Notes: generated by a model from the letters alone, not told the origin. Shown: positions 40,188 to 49,760, numbered from the stretch's first letter. The stretch is 64,000 bases of DNA from Peptococcaceae bacterium (GCA_023249405.1 JAHFCR010000001.1:41564-105563); one strand, 5' to 3'. Made by a program: numbers and translations.

Positions 40188-41858
40188 CTACATCCTCTCG
40201 GGTGCCGATACGCCCACGAGATGCAGGGTGTTGTGCAGAGTGATCCTGCAAGCATTGGCTAACACCAGCCGGGCCTGGCTCAAGGCCGGCTCATCGCATA
40301 ATACGCGGCAGTTGGTATAAAATCCGTGAAACAGGTTGGCCAGTTCATTGGCATAGAAGGCCAGCCGGTGCGGCTCCAAATGGGACGCAGCGTAGGCAAT
40401 CTCCCCGGGAAGCTCGGCAATTTTCCGGATCAGTGCCAGTTCCGCCGGATCGCTGAGCAGGGAGCAGTCGACATCCTTGGCGGCAGGCACTGCTCCTGCC
40501 TGTTTGAGGATGCTGCAGATCCGGGCATGAGCATATTGAACATAATAAACCGGGTTTTCGTTATTCTGCTCTTTAGCCAGATCCAGATCGAAATCCAGAT
40601 GGCTGTCGGCGCTGCGCATCACGAAGAAGTAACGGGCGACATCAACCCCCACGTCATCCATCAGATCCCGTAGAGTGATGTACTCGCCGGTGCGTTTGGA
40701 CATCCGCACCGGCTCACCCCCTTTGAACAGTCTGACCAACTGCATGATCATCACCTGAAGTCGTTCCGGATCGAAACCCAGGGCCTGCATGGCGCCCTTC
40801 AGACGGGCCACATGTCCGTGGTGATCTGCCCCCCAGATATTGATCACCCGGTCAAACCCTCGCCGGAACTTGTTCCGGTGATAGGCTATATCGCCGGCAA
40901 AATAGGTGGGAATGCCATTGCTGCGAACGAGTACCTCGTCCTTCTCGTCACCGAACAGAGTAGAGCGGAACCACAGGGCGCCCTCCTCCTCGTACAAGTA
41001 GTCGCTTGCCTGCAACTCCTTCAAGACATTCTCGATCTCACCGGAGTCATGCAGGGTCTGTTCCGAAAACCAGAGATCATACTGCACCCGAAAGTCTGCC
41101 AGATCTCTTTCCATCTGGGACAATTTCTCCTTCAGGGCGTACTTGACCAGCATCTCCCGCCGCAGCACCGGATCGACAGTCAAATACTTATCTTTGACCT
41201 GCTCGATCAGATGTTGCATGCTCTCTACCAGGTCCTGACCGGGGTAGCCATCATCGGGAAATGTAACATCCTGGCCCAACAATTGCAAGTAACGGGCCTC
41301 CAGGGAGCGGCCGAAGGTCTCGATCTGGTTGCCGGCATCATTGATGTAAAACTCTCGCTGTACATTATACCCAGCCGCGGCGAGGACATTCGCCAGGGTA
41401 TCCCCCACAGCCGCCCCCCGGGCATTCCCCATATGCAGCAGCCCGGTGGGGTTCGCGCTGACGAATTCTACCTGGACGGACTCGCCGCCCCCCAGATCGA
41501 TGCAACCGTAATGTTCACCCTGGGCATCCACCTCCGGAAGCACTTCGTAATGCCAAGCCGGATCCAAGTAAAAATTGATAAAACCCGGACCGGCCACCTC
41601 GGTCCTGCTTATACACCCGCCAGGCTGCCGGAAGAACTCCAGCAGCGTCTGGGCGACCTTGCGGGGAGCTGTTTTCTCCGTCTGGGCCAAGAGCAAGGCC
41701 AGATTGCTGGCGAAATCTCCATGAACCCTGTCATGGGGCACCTCCAACACGAACTCAGGCAATTCATGGCAGGCCAGCCGACCGGCCCGGTGCGCCTCTT
41801 GCGCTGCTTCGGCTAGCGCCAGAGTGATCTTTTTTCTAATCTTCTCCAAAACCCCCAT
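40188..41858 (-). CDS. argS: Arginyl-tRNA synthetase
   Basis: A 556-residue class I synthetase. HIGH-type motif in PTGLLHMGNARGAAVGD; KMSKS-type motif VRMSKRTGEYITL; N-terminal Arg-S additional domain (HDRVHGDFASNLALLLA) and C-terminal DALR helical domain ending in VSAPERM. ATG at 41858 with AAAGGAG ahead; an in-frame start 17 codons upstream is less likely. rpoE follows 54 bases later. Confidence 0.96.
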   Translation of the reverse strand: MGVLEKIRKKITLALAEAAQEAHRAGRLACHELPEFVLEVPHDRVHGDFASNLALLLAQTEKTAPRKVAQTLLEFFRQPGGCISRTEVAGPGFINFYLDPAWHYEVLPEVDAQGEHYGCIDLGGGESVQVEFVSANPTGLLHMGNARGAAVGDTLANVLAAAGYNVQREFYINDAGNQIETFGRSLEARYLQLLGQDVTFPDDGYPGQDLVESMQHLIEQVKDKYLTVDPVLRREMLVKYALKEKLSQMERDLADFRVQYDLWFSEQTLHDSGEIENVLKELQASDYLYEEEGALWFRSTLFGDEKDEVLVRSNGIPTYFAGDIAYHRNKFRRGFDRVINIWGADHHGHVARLKGAMQALGFDPERLQVMIMQLVRLFKGGEPVRMSKRTGEYITLRDLMDDVGVDVARYFFVMRSADSHLDFDLDLAKEQNNENPVYYVQYAHARICSILKQAGAVPAAKDVDCSLLSDPAELALIRKIAELPGEIAYAASHLEPHRLAFYANELANLFHGFYTNCRVLCDEPALSQARLVLANACRITLHNTLHLVGVSAPERM

Positions 41859-42272
41859 GGTTGACTCCTTTATTCCCTGATTTGCTGATTTTTTGCTTCG
41901 GTTAAACACTAAGAGCAGCCTAGCAAACCCTTAAGGGCCGACAGGACTCATCCTTAATAATTGCCACACCAATGTTTCCATTCTGCCTGGACAGCTGCGG
42001 CAACGTTTTTTCCGGATAGCATGACAACTGGCGACGGTCTTCGGATCATGTTTGGTTTATGGAAATGGGAGATTCCTGGAAGAAAGCCCACAAAGCAATT
42101 GCTTCGACGCCAAATACCTTATTCCTCTCCCTTAAAAAGATTTCCCTAAGCTAATTATTCCATTCTTACATGGTCTTTCATACTACGCATCAGGAAGAGC
42201 CGCGATCGCTTTTGAAAAACAGGACAACCGGCGCGCCTCGGAAGGCCATCTGACCGGACAACGGTGGAAAAG
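41859..42272. other. Intergenic region, no supported gene
   Basis: About 410 bases between argS and rlmH. A 62-codon plus-strand frame at 41961-42149 starts with TTG and has no ribosome site. No clear terminator for rlmH was found. Confidence 0.5.
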
Positions 42273-42755
42273 TCAGTAATGGTAAGGTTCCTGGCGCAGA
42301 ATGCGAAAGGCGCGGTACAACTGTTCCAGGAGAATGACCCGGGCCAACTGGTGGGGGAAGGTGAAAGTGGAAAGGGACAGACGCATGTGGGCTTGGTCCA
42401 GAATGGCGGGTGACAATCCCAGGGTGCCTCCGATGATAAAAGAGATCTGAGGTGGGCACCCGGTAAGCGCCCGCTGCTGCTGGCCCAACCAGGCAGCAAG
42501 TTCTTCAGAGGTGAATCGGGCACCCTGCAAGTCCAGGGCCACCTGCTGACAACTATCCGATAAGCGCCGCCGCAGCCGTTCCCCCTCTCTCAATTTCACC
42601 GCCTGGCGTTCACGGGCGCCGGACGGCACCGGATCGTCGTCCACCTCGATGATCTCCAGGCGAGTGTATCGCTGCAGCCTCTTGACATATTCTTCCTGAG
42701 CCATAATATAGCCCGGCTCCTTGACGCGCCCGACAGCAACGATACTGATACGCAC
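42273..42755 (-). CDS. rlmH: 23S rRNA pseudouridine-1915 N3-methyltransferase
   Basis: A 160-residue SPOUT methyltransferase. C-terminal knot motifs SFIIGGTLGLS, STFTFPHQLARVILLEQLYRAF and the tail RILRQEPYHY are diagnostic. RISIVAVGRVKE opens the protein; I take the GTG at 42755, though a GTG three codons upstream (42764) is possible. It modifies helix 69 of the 50S subunit. Confidence 0.93.
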   Translation of the reverse strand: MRISIVAVGRVKEPGYIMAQEEYVKRLQRYTRLEIIEVDDDPVPSGARERQAVKLREGERLRRRLSDSCQQVALDLQGARFTSEELAAWLGQQQRALTGCPPQISFIIGGTLGLSPAILDQAHMRLSLSTFTFPHQLARVILLEQLYRAFRILRQEPYHY

Positions 42756-42769
42756 CGGCCCCACCCGCC

Positions 42770-43399
42770 TCAGCGGTACAGGTGATGAATATTGATCTTG
42801 TAATCGGTCAACAGAGGATGTTCCACTGTAACCGGGATCAACTTCCTGTGCTCCCTGAGGCCGGAAGCCGTCAACTCTCGAAGGAAATCGAAGGTGACCT
42901 TGCGCCCGGGATGAGCAAACAGCATTTGTCCGTATGGCGCCAGGTTACCCGCAAGGATTCGGCTAACATAGGGGTTGCTCTTGGGATTATAAAGCACGTC
43001 CGAACCGATGATCCAGTCAAACTGCTCCTTGAGCGGCCAGTCGCGCCAATCGGCCAGCTCGAAAGACATTCCCTCGATCCCATTCTGTAAAGCGTTGCGG
43101 CTGGCTATGGTCAGGGCATCCGGCTGATAGTCGCTGATAGTCACCCGGCCGCCCTTACGGGCTGCTACCAGGCCCGGCAGGCCCAACCCGGCGCCCAGTT
43201 CCAACACTGTGGCCCCCTTGAAATCGACGCTCTCCCAGATGTACTGGGCCAGGCCACGGGAGGCCGGCCAAAGCTCCGCCCAGTATGGGATCTTGTCGTC
43301 GTTCTCGGGGTCAGTGACCAGGTCCTCTACATTGGCTACGATCTCAAAAGAGAGAGACAAGCCTGGAAGGCAATAAGACCACTCTTTGGTGCTGATCAT
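42770..43399 (-). CDS. SAM-dependent methyltransferase, lysine-methyltransferase-like (Methyltransf_16)
   Basis: A 209-residue class I methyltransferase. YWAELWPASRGLAQYI precedes the SAM motif TVLELGAGLGLPGLVAA; later DWIIGSDVLYNP matches the DVxY motif of METTL21-like enzymes and nicotinamide N-methyltransferase relatives. Substrate unknown. Start MISTKEWSYC with GGAGGA ahead; the longer open frame overlaps the neighbouring gene. Confidence 0.8.
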   Translation of the reverse strand: MISTKEWSYCLPGLSLSFEIVANVEDLVTDPENDDKIPYWAELWPASRGLAQYIWESVDFKGATVLELGAGLGLPGLVAARKGGRVTISDYQPDALTIASRNALQNGIEGMSFELADWRDWPLKEQFDWIIGSDVLYNPKSNPYVSRILAGNLAPYGQMLFAHPGRKVTFDFLRELTASGLREHRKLIPVTVEHPLLTDYKINIHHLYR

Positions 43400-43427
43400 G
43401 CTCTTCCTCCGTCTTCTGCCTACGGTT

Positions 43428-43961
43428 TCAAACCCGGACCACCAGCACTGCGCACAAGATACCGAGCAATAGGCCCACGGACGCCTCCAATGGAGTATGC
43501 CCCACCCCATCCTCCCAAAGGTAGGAATCGGTGGCGACTCCCTGCAACCGCTCTTTTAACACCCTGGTATGTTCGCCCACTACCCGTCGCAGGGTGATGG
43601 CGTCGTAGATCACAATTCCTCCGAGCACGGCAGCAATCTGAAACAGAGGCGAGACCCAGCCATATTCCAGTCCCAGTGAGGTGGCCAGGGCGGCGGCAAC
43701 TGCCGCGTGAGAGCTAGGCATGCCTCCACACTGAGTTATCCGCGACCAGAGTATGGTGTTGGATTCGGTCCTGGCCGTAAACGGCTTCATCCCCTGGGCA
43801 CAGATCATGCTCAGCAAACTGGAGAGAATATAGCGATCGTGGACGATCGGCGGTAGAAAGCGCAGGCCTCCCCATAAAACCATGCTGACCAGCGCTACGA
43901 TATAAATTGCTCGGCGCCTGGCTATTCCCCACACTCTCGTCACTACGCCTCCAACAGTCAT
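43428..43961 (-). CDS. Divergent PAP2-family membrane protein (DUF212/YuiD-like)
   Basis: A 177-residue membrane protein with the divergent-PAP2 motif GGMPSSHAAVAAALATSLG and the later AITLRRVVGEHTRVLK. Members lack a clear phosphatase assignment. GAGG ahead of the ATG. Its first 248 bases overlap, in another frame, the annotated end of the upstream deacetylase, which is unusual (see the findings). Confidence 0.82.
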   Translation of the reverse strand: MTVGGVVTRVWGIARRRAIYIVALVSMVLWGGLRFLPPIVHDRYILSSLLSMICAQGMKPFTARTESNTILWSRITQCGGMPSSHAAVAAALATSLGLEYGWVSPLFQIAAVLGGIVIYDAITLRRVVGEHTRVLKERLQGVATDSYLWEDGVGHTPLEASVGLLLGILCAVLVVRV

Positions 43962-44673
43962 GCCACTTCCTCATCCTTTCTCCCTCATCCATCAATTCGC
44001 TTACGGTTACAGGCACCAGGCCTTTGGCCAGTAAATCACCCAACAACTGCGGCAGTGCCTCTGTCAGAGCTGAAGCATTGCGCCGCACCCCCGAACCATC
44101 ATGAAAAAGAATAATAGAACCAGGACAAGCCCACCGGGAAACCTTGCGAACAATCAAACGGGCCGGAGTCATGAAGAACCAATCCAACGAATCCAGGGAC
44201 CACAGCACTACCTTCTGAGCAGTCTTACGCATCCAGTAGTGGGTGATCAGGTTGGACATGCCCCAGGGCGGCCGGAAACAACGCACCTGCTTGCCCGACA
44301 ATTCTCTTAACGTGGCCAACGACTCCTGGATCTCCAGACGCGACCGGTGCGGGGACAGAAACCAGAACGGGGAATGGTGCATCCCATGGCTCCCTATTTC
44401 GTGCCCCTGGCTTATGATCTGCCGGACGAGATCAGGGTGCTTGCGGGCATTCTCCGCTACCATAAAAAAAGTTCCAGAAACTCCCTTTTGGGCCAGGATC
44501 TCCAGAATAATCGGCGTAAAGACAGGGTCGGGACCATCGTCAAAGGTTAGGGCCACCTTATTGCCTGCCTCCCCCTTACGAAGTACATCACGACTCTGCC
44601 ACCGGTTCCACAAATCTGGTAATAGCGCCCATATTGTCAAAACGCCTACGATCAAAGCCTCAATCAGTTCCAA
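43714..44673 (-). CDS. Polysaccharide deacetylase (NodB homology), C-terminus possibly frameshifted
   Basis: A 319-codon frame. The NodB domain is complete: ALTFDDGPDP, HEIGSHGMHHSP (metal histidines), FRPPWG, and SIILFHDGSG. It would remove acetyl groups from peptidoglycan or chitin-like glycans, anchored by the N-terminal hydrophobic helix (EALIVGVLTIWALLP). The natural end should be near VTVSELMDEGERM (about residue 235); the last 80 or so residues are the PAP2 gene read in another frame. A single-base shift would instead give an ATGA junction with the next gene. TTG start. Confidence 0.8.
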   Translation of the reverse strand: MELIEALIVGVLTIWALLPDLWNRWQSRDVLRKGEAGNKVALTFDDGPDPVFTPIILEILAQKGVSGTFFMVAENARKHPDLVRQIISQGHEIGSHGMHHSPFWFLSPHRSRLEIQESLATLRELSGKQVRCFRPPWGMSNLITHYWMRKTAQKVVLWSLDSLDWFFMTPARLIVRKVSRWACPGSIILFHDGSGVRRNASALTEALPQLLGDLLAKGLVPVTVSELMDEGERMRKWHDCWRRSDESVGNSQAPSNLYRSAGQHGFMGRPALSTADRPRSLYSLQFAEHDLCPGDEAVYGQDRIQHHTLVADNSVWRHA

Positions 44674-44688
44674 GTTTCTCGCTGCTCC

Positions 44689-45957
44689 TCAGTCAACGCA
44701 CTTGATCCTGGCGCCAAGGGCGCTAAATTTCTCAACCACCTTTTCATAACCCCGTGCAATCAGTTCCGCCTGGCAGATTTCTGTCTCTCCCTCGGCAACA
44801 AGACCCGCCACTATTAGGGCGGCTCCTGCCCGGAGGTCGGTGGCTTTCACCTGGGCCCCGAGTAAACGCACCGGTCCTTCGACCACAGCCGTATGCCCCT
44901 TGACTCGAATTTGAGCCCCCATACGCTTCAACTCGTCAGCCACCCGGAAGCGATTATCGAAGACGTTCTCGCTGATCACGCCGGTACCAATGGCCAAACA
45001 GAGCAAGACCATGATCGGCGACTGCAGGTCTGTGGGAAAACCAGGATAGGGAAAGGTCTTGATGTCCGTGGCCTGCAGCGAACCATTACGTCTGACAGTC
45101 AGGGAGTCCTCATCCACCAGCACGTCCAGACCCATATCCTGAAGTTTGGCAATCACCGGCTGCAGGTGCTGGCTGATCACGTTCTCAATGGTCACCTCGG
45201 TGCCCATTGCGGCCGCGGCAATCATGTATGTGCCCGCTTCAATCCGGTCCGGAATCACGCTGAACCGCATTTGCTCCGAAGACACGCTGCGGGCGCCTGG
45301 TTCCCGGCCTTCAATTTTAATCAGGTCAGTACCCGCACCCCTGATAGTAGCTCCGGTAGCATTAAGAAAGCTGGCCAGATCTACTATCTCCGGCTCCTTG
45401 GCCACGTTTTCCACCACCGTGGTCCCAGGAATACCGACCGCCGCCATCATTATATTCTCTGTAGCGCCCACGCTGGGAAAGTCCAGATAGATCCGGCCAC
45501 CCCGGAGTTCCCGGGCTCGAGCGTCGATAAAACCGTGTTCCAGTACCACCTCAAACCCTAGGGCGTTCAGGCCCTTAACGTGGAGGTCCATGGGACGCGA
45601 ACCGATATCGCATCCACCCGGCAACGGAACCTGAACTTGGCCAATTCTGGCCGCCAGAGCGCCTAGAAAAAGGTTGGAAGCCCGCAGTTTCTTGGCTAAC
45701 TTGTAAGGAACGATCGCCTCAAACTGGTCCGGCCAGTTAAGCAATACCCGGTTAGCTTCCTGCCACTCCGCACGTCCGCCTAATGCCCGGACAATCTCCA
45801 GTTGAGTCTCTACATCGGCAATACGTGGCACATTGTCCAGGATCACCTCGCCCCTGACGATGGCGCTGGCGGCAATCAACAACAATGCGGCATTTTTAGC
45901 TCCGCTGACCCTGACACGACCCCGGAGCATGTTGCCCCCTTGGATTACCAGCTTCAT
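44689..45957 (-). CDS. murA: UDP-N-acetylglucosamine 1-carboxyvinyltransferase (MurA, copy 2)
   Basis: A 422-residue MurA paralog with the same motifs as copy 1: SGAKNAALLLIAA, LPGGCDIGSRPMDLH with catalytic C116, FPSVGATENIMMAA, DLRAGAAL. Low-GC and clostridial Gram-positives often carry two MurA enzymes (MurA1/MurA2, MurAA/MurAB). It is intact, so both are probably functional. GGAGG ahead of the ATG. Followed by the deacetylase 15 bases later. Confidence 0.95.
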   Translation of the reverse strand: MKLVIQGGNMLRGRVRVSGAKNAALLLIAASAIVRGEVILDNVPRIADVETQLEIVRALGGRAEWQEANRVLLNWPDQFEAIVPYKLAKKLRASNLFLGALAARIGQVQVPLPGGCDIGSRPMDLHVKGLNALGFEVVLEHGFIDARARELRGGRIYLDFPSVGATENIMMAAVGIPGTTVVENVAKEPEIVDLASFLNATGATIRGAGTDLIKIEGREPGARSVSSEQMRFSVIPDRIEAGTYMIAAAAMGTEVTIENVISQHLQPVIAKLQDMGLDVLVDEDSLTVRRNGSLQATDIKTFPYPGFPTDLQSPIMVLLCLAIGTGVISENVFDNRFRVADELKRMGAQIRVKGHTAVVEGPVRLLGAQVKATDLRAGAALIVAGLVAEGETEICQAELIARGYEKVVEKFSALGARIKCVD

Positions 45958-46182
45958 TAACGGCTATCCTCCAACCAATGATGTATCCAGCAAAGTTCCT
46001 TTCCGTATCTGATATATTCTCGGTGTTATTGATTATTCCTTCATTAACTGGCATCTTTTGAAAACTTCGACCTGAACTGACGTTGTTAGCCCTGTCGGAC
46101 TGCTCGGGCCAGGCAGACCGCCACATTGGCACATCCCCGTCACTAGTTCAGTATAGTTGTTATCATCCCGTGGGATAATTAT

Positions 46183-47022
46183 TCAACATTGGGATCCATT
46201 GTAACTCCTGATGAACTCGTCAAGATTAATACCATAGGTCTTGGCGAAGGCCTTGTCCATCGGTTGGCCGCCTCCCAGGGCATCGAGCAGGTCGCGCATA
46301 CGCTCGGGACCGTATCTATCGATCAGAGAAGAGACCAGATCCTTGGCCACCGCATAGCTGTAATCCTGCCATACCGGGTCGTCAAAACGGCTATCCAACT
46401 GCTTAATGGTCACACCGGTGACCGCTATCCGTTCTCGGTCCGGCGGCTCGCCACCGGTAACCGTCTCTTCCGCATACTGGGCAAGGCCCTCGGTCAACCA
46501 ACGAGGATAGTTGCCTCCAGTCTTATAATCCACCAACAAGTGCACATATTCGTGGGCCACCGGCCCCTGGGCCTGAAATATCTGCTGTTGTTGGTTGACC
46601 GGCGGGTCATCCATCCAGGCCAAGGGCGACAACACCCGGATTACTCCGGCCCAATAGACTCCCATAGCGCTCTCATCGCTGCCCCAGCCAAAGATCCGGT
46701 TCAAAGAAACACGATCCGGATAAATCAGGATAGGAACGCTTTTACCAGGGAAGTAGCCAAAATAGGCGCCTAACGGTTGGTAGACCCGTTCCGCCTCTTG
46801 CAGGACCATCCGCGCACTGGCCTCATCACCCTGTTTATATTTGACAATAAAATGCCGGTCTTCGATCGACGGCCAGCTGTATGTTTCCAAGTTGATCACC
46901 AGGCGCTGGTAACTCCGGAACAGATCAGAACCGCGCAGTCGGACCGGGTTCCGCAAGCACAGGGTCAACGCCATGGCTATGACCAGAATAGCAACAAAAC
47001 AGGAGCTTAACAGGCGCTCCAT
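46183..47022 (-). CDS. Membrane-anchored peptidase MA-like zinc metallopeptidase
   Basis: A 279-residue protein with an N-terminal anchor (SCFVAILVIAMALTLCL) and a gluzincin motif: HEYVH at VAHEYVHLLVD with a downstream glutamate in PRWLTEGLAQYAEE. The C-terminus resembles the peptidase_MA-like family (DLLDALGGGQPMDKAFAKTYG). Substrate unknown. Start at MERLLSS with AGGGGG seven bases ahead; the open frame extends 41 codons further upstream without a better site. Confidence 0.8.
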   Translation of the reverse strand: MERLLSSCFVAILVIAMALTLCLRNPVRLRGSDLFRSYQRLVINLETYSWPSIEDRHFIVKYKQGDEASARMVLQEAERVYQPLGAYFGYFPGKSVPILIYPDRVSLNRIFGWGSDESAMGVYWAGVIRVLSPLAWMDDPPVNQQQQIFQAQGPVAHEYVHLLVDYKTGGNYPRWLTEGLAQYAEETVTGGEPPDRERIAVTGVTIKQLDSRFDDPVWQDYSYAVAKDLVSSLIDRYGPERMRDLLDALGGGQPMDKAFAKTYGINLDEFIRSYNGSQC

Positions 47023-47201
47023 CTCCGTTCCCCCTCTCTCCTCCCCAATTATACTCGAAGAAAGAGGCTCTCCGGTCAACCAATAAAAGGCAGGCTCTGC
47101 GATCAGACGCAGGGGCATAAAGTCGGTATCCTGCAGCGGGTACATACCGGCGGATGCCTCAATTTCGCAGGGGCTCGGTGGCCGCCAAAGCGTGCACCCG
47201 C

Positions 47202-47237
47202 GCTAAAGCCAGCACTCCCCTTAGTGCTGGCTTTAGC
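47202..47237. other. Strong intergenic hairpin
   Basis: Fifteen-base perfect stem GCTAAAGCCAGCACT / AGTGCTGGCTTTAGC with a six-base loop CCCCTT. It is unlike the dispersed family in sequence and has no T tract. Possibly a terminator of the 47307 gene or another repeat. Confidence 0.5.
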
Positions 47238-47306
47238 GGTCCATCTTATCTGCCGCTCCACCCTTTAGTCCGGGTGAAGCCGATCTACCAGTTGCCACTC
47301 TCGCGC

Positions 47307-47513
47307 CTACTGTTGCTGAGATGGCGCCGGAGCGCTCTGCTGCTGGTTCTGCGGAGCCAGAGGAATACTGCCCACGCCATACCAGGCTAGCAACCCGATA
47401 CTGATCATACCTACTAAAATCCATAACACTACTTTAGTAAAGACTCGCCGTTTACGAAGCGTACTGAGCAATCGAGACCCCTCCGAAGTTTTAAACGGAT
47501 AATGTGACTTCAT
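47307..47513 (-). CDS. Small single-pass membrane protein, function unknown
   Basis: A 68-residue protein with a basic head (TLRKRRVFTK), one membrane helix (VVLWILVGMISIGLLAWYG) and a short Q/P-rich tail. I do not recognise it. The start is inner ATG at 47513 (MKSHYPFK); the open frame extends to 47672 but that part would translate element copy D. Ribosome site is weak. Confidence 0.45.
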   Translation of the reverse strand: MKSHYPFKTSEGSRLLSTLRKRRVFTKVVLWILVGMISIGLLAWYGVGSIPLAPQNQQQSAPAPSQQQ

Positions 47514-47616
47514 TTTACCACAACCCGGGGGAATAGCGTCGCGCTCTAGGATGCCTGTCCCGCATGAACGACAAACCAAACTCACCAATAGGGACCGCCC
47601 GGATAAACAAATTCTT

Positions 47617-47765
47617 GATTCAGGTGGGGTTTTAACCCCACCTGAATCTGCTCTGAAACTGTTCATTTTCATTCTCTGATGGCGCCGCCGGGCGGCGTGG
47701 TGTCTTAGAAGATGTTATCCCGCCCAGGGGGCACCCGTCTTAGCGGCGGTTAGCTATCGGATAAA
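47617..47765 (+). ncRNA. Structured dispersed element, copy D (internally deleted)
   Basis: Perfect 13-base hairpin GATTCAGGTGGGG / CCCCACCTGAATC (47617-47647) at one end and TTAGCGGCGGTTAGCTATC plus GGATAAA at the other. The conserved central stems are missing; a GC-rich inverted repeat (GCGCCGCCGGGCGGCG) lies between. It lies between the small membrane protein and the big M23 gene. Confidence 0.5.
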
Positions 47766-47798
47766 AAATATGGTCACCATAACCATTACCAGGCTGTA

Positions 47799-49760
47799 TC
47801 AGCGTAAGAAACGCAAGGGGCTCGTCACGCTACCGTTGGAGATGACCTCGAAGTGGAGATGGGGACCGGTTGCCCTGCCGGTAGCGCCAACGTTACCGAT
47901 AACCTCTCCCTTGCCAACCAGCTCCCCCTTACGCACATCGATCCGGGAGAGGTGACCGTAGCGGGTGGCCAGTCCGTCGCCATGATCGACAATTACACAA
48001 TTACCGTAGCCGCCGTCCCAGCCCGCAAAGGTCACTCTGCCGGTGGCGGCCGCCCTCACCGGAGTGCCGCGGGATGTAGCGATATCTATGCCCGTATGAA
48101 ACTCTCTGCCGCGATAGCCAAAGGGAGAGGTAATAGTGCCACTTACCGGCCAGGATAAGACTCCGCTGCCAGATCCCCTGGAGGCCCCTCCAACATAGGC
48201 CACAGTGCGCTGCATCCCCTCTGCCACCAAGCGTGGCTGAGGTTGTTTCAAAACCTTGCTGGTCAATACAACCCGCTTCAACGCCTGCCCATTCAAGCGC
48301 ACGATCTGATAGCGCACTTCCGCCAAGCCATCAGCTCCCGGCTGTAACACCCGGGTCTGACCGCGCCACAAGTTATTATCTGCCTGCACCTGGACTTCGC
48401 GTGGAATAGGCTCATTGTTTACCTGGCTGCTAATAACCAGCACACCCACTAGTGGCCGGCTAGTATTCAAGTGCAGTTTCTCGCCGCTATGGATGGAAGA
48501 TCTGGAGATCTGGGGGTTGGCATCAAGCAGATCGCTCACCAGTAAATTGTTTTTACGGGCAATACTCCACAAGCTATCCCCGCCCTTCACGACGTAATCA
48601 GCCGTCTGGTTCTGGGCCTGTTGCAACAGCGCCATGGCGTTGACGACCGGCACCACCTGATTGATGGGCACCTGCTGTTGCATGAGGGCAACATCATCGC
48701 TGAAGCGCACCTCCTGGATCTGCTCGCCTGGGTATTTCTGAACATAGTATGCCTTAAACTGGTCAAGCAACTGTTGGGCAACGTTTTTATTTGCTACTGC
48801 CAAAACCGGCTTATGGTTGACAATGATTATTTCCCCGTTGGTCATCCAGGGAAGGATTTTAAATTGCTGAGATAGTTCGTTGGATGAACTCAGAAGAGCG
48901 CGGGAAGCCGTGTAGGTCCTGTAAGTTAAGGTAGCCGGCAAAAAAATGCCTGTCCCCAACTGGCGCTCCAACTGTTGCCGCACCTGAATTCTGATCTCCT
49001 CACCGGCCTGGCGGGAAGCTACTATGCCGATCTCCCGCCCGTTATAGGCGACGGCATAGACCAGCCGGTTCTGGGTCAGTAAAAGATTGCCGCTGATCAG
49101 AATAAAACCGGCCAGCGCAGCGACAACGGCAGGCTTGGTCGCCAAGTACCGCCAGTCCAACTGCAACTTGCCGGTTCGCCAATCGTCAACAGTCGCTAAC
49201 ATTGCGCTGACCTGATACTTAGCCGCTCCAGCATCCTGCCGCATCCAATTGCAAGCATCCACGATCCAGGAGCGGGCCCGGTCTGTAATCCCATAAAGCA
49301 GCATCCGGGCCGCCCCTGTCTGCCCCATCAACCATGCCTTGGCAAAATCCCCACTTTCAGGCCGGCCTTCAGTATAGAAATCGATGAGGACAAAGGGCAG
49401 CCCCTTAATGCTTGAGGGTAGTTTTCTGATGAAAGTTGGCAGTCCCCTGAGCGATCTCCCTATCCGGCACAAATCCTTGATCATCCAACCCGAGGCTTCC
49501 CGGCCCCACTGACCGGCATCAGAGGCGGCATTAAACATCAAGGGATGTGTCAGTTCAGACCATTGCCGTAGCCGCTCCCTGATAGCGCTAGCTTTTCCGG
49601 AGCGCTTAATCCAGGCATTCCGGGCCATTTTCATAATTAACGGGGATTTTCCCACCGTTCTTACGGTCCAATCCCTGACTGCACACTGACCTGTTCGGAA
49701 AAGTTGGCGCATACAGTATAATATATTTAACGCCTTCCGGCCTCTTTGCTCGCTCATCAT
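47799..49760 (-). CDS. Large membrane-anchored LysM/G5/M23 protein
   Basis: A 653-residue protein. A long basic cytoplasmic or spore-facing N-terminus (about 1-205) precedes a membrane segment (PAVVAALAGFILISGNLLL). Next is an extracytoplasmic region, a LysM domain (YVVKGGDSLWSIARKNNLLV), a G5 domain (VQVQADNNLWRGQTRVLQPG), and an M23 peptidase domain with FHTGIDIA and GPHLHFEV. Architecture resembles clostridial wall-editing or coat-assembly endopeptidases. The zinc ligands are present. Start ATG at 49760 with GGAGAGG ahead. A sigma-A promoter lies upstream. Confidence 0.88.
   Translation of the reverse strand: MMSEQRGRKALNILYCMRQLFRTGQCAVRDWTVRTVGKSPLIMKMARNAWIKRSGKASAIRERLRQWSELTHPLMFNAASDAGQWGREASGWMIKDLCRIGRSLRGLPTFIRKLPSSIKGLPFVLIDFYTEGRPESGDFAKAWLMGQTGAARMLLYGITDRARSWIVDACNWMRQDAGAAKYQVSAMLATVDDWRTGKLQLDWRYLATKPAVVAALAGFILISGNLLLTQNRLVYAVAYNGREIGIVASRQAGEEIRIQVRQQLERQLGTGIFLPATLTYRTYTASRALLSSSNELSQQFKILPWMTNGEIIIVNHKPVLAVANKNVAQQLLDQFKAYYVQKYPGEQIQEVRFSDDVALMQQQVPINQVVPVVNAMALLQQAQNQTADYVVKGGDSLWSIARKNNLLVSDLLDANPQISRSSIHSGEKLHLNTSRPLVGVLVISSQVNNEPIPREVQVQADNNLWRGQTRVLQPGADGLAEVRYQIVRLNGQALKRVVLTSKVLKQPQPRLVAEGMQRTVAYVGGASRGSGSGVLSWPVSGTITSPFGYRGREFHTGIDIATSRGTPVRAAATGRVTFAGWDGGYGNCVIVDHGDGLATRYGHLSRIDVRKGELVGKGEVIGNVGATGRATGPHLHFEVISNGSVTSPLRFLR

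Noticed and set aside
41961-42149. 62-codon plus-strand frame between argS and rlmH
   Set aside because: Starts with TTG, lacks a ribosome site and any conserved motif.
47514-47672. N-terminal extension of the small membrane protein
   Set aside because: It would translate the hairpin of element copy D, so the inner ATG is more likely.
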